A stretch of DNA of 64,000 nucleotides, taken from contig CAWFYE010000011.1 of assembly GCA_963819975.1 (NCBI GenBank), positions 1 to 64,000 of the forward strand. Direction: 5' to 3'. Both the position numbers and the translations under genes were made by a program. This DNA is from Palsa-1392 sp963819975 (GTDB taxonomy: Bacteria; Verrucomicrobiota; Verrucomicrobiia; Chthoniobacterales; UBA10450). Of the stretch, positions 61,724 to 64,000 are shown piece by piece (the stretch's first letter is position 1; the number at the start of each line of letters is the position of its first letter). The notes beneath the pieces were generated by a model. It saw nothing but the letters and a program-made list of their open reading frames with translations, was not told where the DNA came from and made no database searches.

Positions 61724-62446
61724 TTAGGCGCCGCGCATCCGCGAGACTTCCGGCAAGGTTAGAATCTTCTCCAGGATATCGACCGGAGGCGAATTCCTGA
61801 TTTCATCCACTGTCACTGCGCGGGTCAGATCGAAGCGGCCGGAGCGGGCTCGGCGCAACTCCTGGAGATGGGCGCCGCAGCCGAGCACTTCCCCGATGTC
61901 GTGGGCGTAAGTGCGAACATAGAATCCCTTGCTGCACATGACCGTAAAGTCGATCTCGGGCGGCGCGACCCGATCGATGCTGTAGCGATAGACGTGCACC
62001 AGACGCGGCTCGCGCTCGACCGTCTTGCCCTGCCGCGCCAGCTTGTAGAGCGGCACGCCCCCCTGCTTAATGGCCGAAACCATCGGCGGCATCTGGTAAA
62101 AATCGCCGCGATACTTATCGAAGGCCGCGCGCACATCTTCTTCGGTCAATTCCGGGACCGGCCGCTCCTCGGTCACCTGTCCGGCTCGGTCCTGGGTGTC
62201 GGTAGTTTTGCCTAACGACAACGTGCCGACGTATTCCTTGTCCTCGCTCATGAGCAGGTCCTGAATCTTTGTTCCCCGGCCAAGGGTAAGAATAAGAAGC
62301 CCAGTGGCAATCGGGTCGAGGGTGCCGCAATGGCCGACTTTCTTGATCGAGAGTTGTCGCCTAACGAGAGCGACGACGTCATGCGACGTCATCCCGGCAG
62401 CTTTATCGACCAGCAGGACTCCGTCAGGCGTAGCGGTAAGCGACAC
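61724..62446 (-). CDS. truB: tRNA pseudouridine(55) synthase TruB
   Basis: The 240-aa enzyme forms the universal pseudouridine 55 in the tRNA T-loop. It has VDKAAGMTSHDVVALVRR, the catalytic region VGHCGTLDPIATGLL (Asp nucleophile), YVGTLSLGKTTDTQDRAG, the MVSAIKQGGVPLYKLAR motif and SKGFYVRTYAHDIGEVLGCGAHL. It lacks the C-terminal PUA extension of longer homologues. It is followed closely by ribF. Two 9-mers (62210, 62361). Confidence 0.95.
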   Translation of the reverse strand: MSLTATPDGVLLVDKAAGMTSHDVVALVRRQLSIKKVGHCGTLDPIATGLLILTLGRGTKIQDLLMSEDKEYVGTLSLGKTTDTQDRAGQVTEERPVPELTEEDVRAAFDKYRGDFYQMPPMVSAIKQGGVPLYKLARQGKTVEREPRLVHVYRYSIDRVAPPEIDFTVMCSKGFYVRTYAHDIGEVLGCGAHLQELRRARSGRFDLTRAVTVDEIRNSPPVDILEKILTLPEVSRMRGA

Positions 62447-62457
62447 GATGTTTGTGG

Positions 62458-63501
62458 CTAACTCTTGAGTGACGCGACGGTCGCAACCGCGGCGGCGATC
62501 ACTTTTTCCGACGCTTCGTCCAGTGGGCCAGCCATCCGGATGCCAGCGGCCAATTTGTGGCCACCGCCTTTGAAGCTGACGCAGATTTTGCAGACATCGG
62601 CCCGCTCGTCCTTCGAGCGCATGCTGACGCGGACTTTGCCGCCTGCCAGTTCCTCGAAAAAGATCGCGATGATGACGCCCTGAATGGCGCGGAGGTGATC
62701 GATCAGGCCTTCGTTATCCTCCGGGATAACGCCCAGCTCGTTCGCGGTCGCGAGCGGCAGGCTGAAGCTGGCCACTCTGCCGTCGGCGTCGAAACGCATC
62801 CGGTCGAGCAGGACGCGCAGGAGCTCGATGCGACGGCGCGGATAGCTCTCGTAAAGTTTTTGGCTCAACTCGCCGACCTTGATGCCGCAGCGCAGAACGT
62901 CGGCCGCGATTTCAAAAGTGCGCGCGGTCGTGTTCGGATACTGAAAGGAACCTGTGTCGGTCGAGATGGCAGCGAAGAGATTCTCCGCGATCGCTTCGTC
63001 GAGCGGCAAATCCTGGCTTTGGAGCAGCTCGAAAAGAATCTGCCCGGTGGCGGGCGCGATCGGATCGATATAAACGAGATCGCCGTAGCGTGGATTGCTC
63101 GGATGATGGTCGATGTTGATCCAGAGCTTGGACTTTCCGACCGCCGCGAGGCAGTTATCGCCGAGCCGCTGGCGAGTCGCGGTATCGAGCGCGAGAACGA
63201 CGCCGAAGTCCTCCGGCTCGTTAGGCGGAACGGAAACCAACTCACCACCGGGAAGGAAGGAAAATTTCTCGAGCAGACCTTCTTCGTTCCAGACTTTCAC
63301 TTTTTTGCCCATCTTCTGCAGCGCAAGGCCCATCGCAATTTGGCTCCCGAGCGCGTCGCCATCCGGCCGGACGTGGCTGAGGACGACAAAGTTCTCGTGA
63401 CTGCGCAATGCGGCCGCGATCTCCGCGAAGGTCGAGTTCGTTAGGTTGCCAGGTGTAGAGGCAGCTGTGTCAGCCGCAGGCTCGGTGGTAGTGGTATTCA
63501 T
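62458..63501 (-). CDS. nrnA: DHH-family oligoribonuclease/pAp phosphatase NrnA
   Basis: This 347-aa bifunctional enzyme degrades 2-5 nt RNA and pAp. The DHH-domain motifs are LSHVRPDGDALGSQIAMGLAL, VLALDTATRQRLGD, NIDHHPSNPRYGDLVYID and AISTDTGSFQYPNT. The C-terminal DHHA1 domain carries GGGHKLAAGIRM. An N-terminal Thr/Ala-rich tail (MNTTTTEPAADTAASTPG) is unusual but harmless. Its start overlaps the rbfA stop by four bases. One 9-mer at 63218, read as Pro-Asn-Glu. Confidence 0.93.
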   Translation of the reverse strand: MNTTTTEPAADTAASTPGNLTNSTFAEIAAALRSHENFVVLSHVRPDGDALGSQIAMGLALQKMGKKVKVWNEEGLLEKFSFLPGGELVSVPPNEPEDFGVVLALDTATRQRLGDNCLAAVGKSKLWINIDHHPSNPRYGDLVYIDPIAPATGQILFELLQSQDLPLDEAIAENLFAAISTDTGSFQYPNTTARTFEIAADVLRCGIKVGELSQKLYESYPRRRIELLRVLLDRMRFDADGRVASFSLPLATANELGVIPEDNEGLIDHLRAIQGVIIAIFFEELAGGKVRVSMRSKDERADVCKICVSFKGGGHKLAAGIRMAGPLDEASEKVIAAAVATVASLKS

Positions 63502-63851
63502 TCGTTTTCAGAGCTGGAGGGAGGTTGAATTTCCTGCAGAATCTCGAGCACGCGGTCGCCGCGTTCGATCGAATCGTCGAGGTGGAACACGAGGTGCGGG
63601 GTGTATTTGAGGACCACGTGTTTGGAAAGGGCGGATTGCAGCGCAGCCCGGCTGGCCTCCAGTTTAGGAAGCACCTCTTTGCGGCCCTGCGAACCGAGCA
63701 CGCTGATGTAAACATGGGCCGACTTCAGGTCGGGCGTAACGTCCACCTGGTTCACGGTCACGAGCAGATTCTCGAAAGTCATCTCGCGCACGAGCAGAGC
63801 GCTCAACTCCCGTTTCAAGAGTTCGTTTACGCGGAGGAGTCGGTGTTTCAT
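63498..63851 (-). CDS. rbfA: ribosome-binding factor RbfA
   Basis: The start is set at MKHRLLRVNELLKRELSALLVREM (63851), the usual RbfA N-terminus; an upstream in-frame leader to 63941 would overlap the infB end. The KH-type core has VTVNQVDVTPDLKSAHVYISVLG and LKYTPHLVFHLDDSIERGDRV. It helps 30S maturation and cold adaptation. It lies directly after infB. Confidence 0.93.
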   Translation of the reverse strand: MKHRLLRVNELLKRELSALLVREMTFENLLVTVNQVDVTPDLKSAHVYISVLGSQGRKEVLPKLEASRAALQSALSKHVVLKYTPHLVFHLDDSIERGDRVLEILQEIQPPSSSENE

Positions 63852-63904
63852 AAGGTGAGGCAAGCTGGACGCGTGCCTCTTTTCAATTCGCCAGGATTCC
63901 GGCG

Positions 63905-64000
63905 TTACAGTTTCTGCGCGACCTGCTCGAGTTGGTAGCACTCGATAATGTCACCGACCTGGTATTCGTTGAAGTCGCCTAACTTGATGCCGCACTCGAG
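63905..64000 (-). CDS. infB: translation initiation factor IF-2, C-terminal end (partial)
   Basis: Only the last 31 codons are inside the window, ending at TAA 63905-63907: ECGIKLGDFNEYQVGDIIEC and then YQLEQVAQKL. This is the conserved end of IF-2 domain IV (GxxxGDFNEYQVGDIIE). It continues beyond the right edge, as expected upstream of rbfA. Confidence 0.9.
   Translation of the reverse strand, partial: LECGIKLGDFNEYQVGDIIECYQLEQVAQKL

Overview
This looks like a GC-rich chromosomal segment from a soil-type Verrucomicrobiota (Spartobacteria/Chthoniobacterales-like). That placement is an inference from the Minf_1886-type protein, the autotransporter-strand (PATR) protein, the IGGF-repeat secreted proteins, the kinase-like TPR tail, and a diderm complement that includes hldD, a surA-type isomerase and a TonB receptor. 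No rRNA or CRISPR array is present. One tRNA, Gly(GCC), is encoded at 56197-56271.

Layout. 0-9.5 kb is loosely packed accessory DNA: a frameshifted HAF-repeat protein, a 56-aa hydrophobic protein, a secreted surface protein, DUF1801, an AT-richer beta-propeller gene, an SDR oxidoreductase and an AtoE-type transporter. 9.5-13.4 kb holds an NCS1 permease followed by a class III aminotransferase. 13.5-16.6 kb is a compact chromosomal integron: intI on the minus strand at 15538-16542, then three small cassettes lying downstream of its 3' end and in the same orientation, with two full attC sites. The distal end is cut by an IS30 remnant that abuts a decayed HMG-CoA lyase gene. 16.8-30 kb carries glgX, a ribosome hibernation factor, a secreted esterase, an M16 protease, TPR and cell-wall proteins. 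30-37.8 kb is mostly co-directional (aroF-type DAHP synthase, mfd, surA-like, pdxA, a DUF2238 protein, an ABC-2 permease). 38-49.5 kb contains a second esterase, a PATR protein, a prenyl synthase, tsaD, a C-terminal processing protease, a DUF885 peptidase, rmuC and two truncated genes meeting head to head. 49.5-52 kb is a cobalamin-riboswitch-controlled TonB receptor with a frameshift. 52-58 kb has hldD, a deoxyhypusine-synthase-like gene, osmC, a GH26-like hydrolase, DoxX, tRNA-Gly and an ECF sigma operon. 58-60.8 kb is a two-subunit molybdenum hydroxylase. 60.8-64 kb is the conserved infB-rbfA-nrnA-truB-ribF block on the minus strand.

Three layers of repeated DNA overlie the genes. (1) A 9-mer, TCGTTAGGC/GCCTAACGA, occurs at least 32 times exactly, with no strand bias, inside genes in at least four reading contexts and once as a perfect inverted pair between convergent genes. 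It behaves like a DNA-uptake-type signal, and its core GTTAGGC fits the integron core consensus GTTRRRY. (2) Seven GTAG-hairpin...hairpin-CTAC elements (REP/BIME-like) sit mostly between convergent gene ends and often supply stop codons. (3) Two orphan intrinsic terminators hint at small RNAs. Several otherwise good genes carry single-base frameshifts, which may be real decay or sequencing indels.
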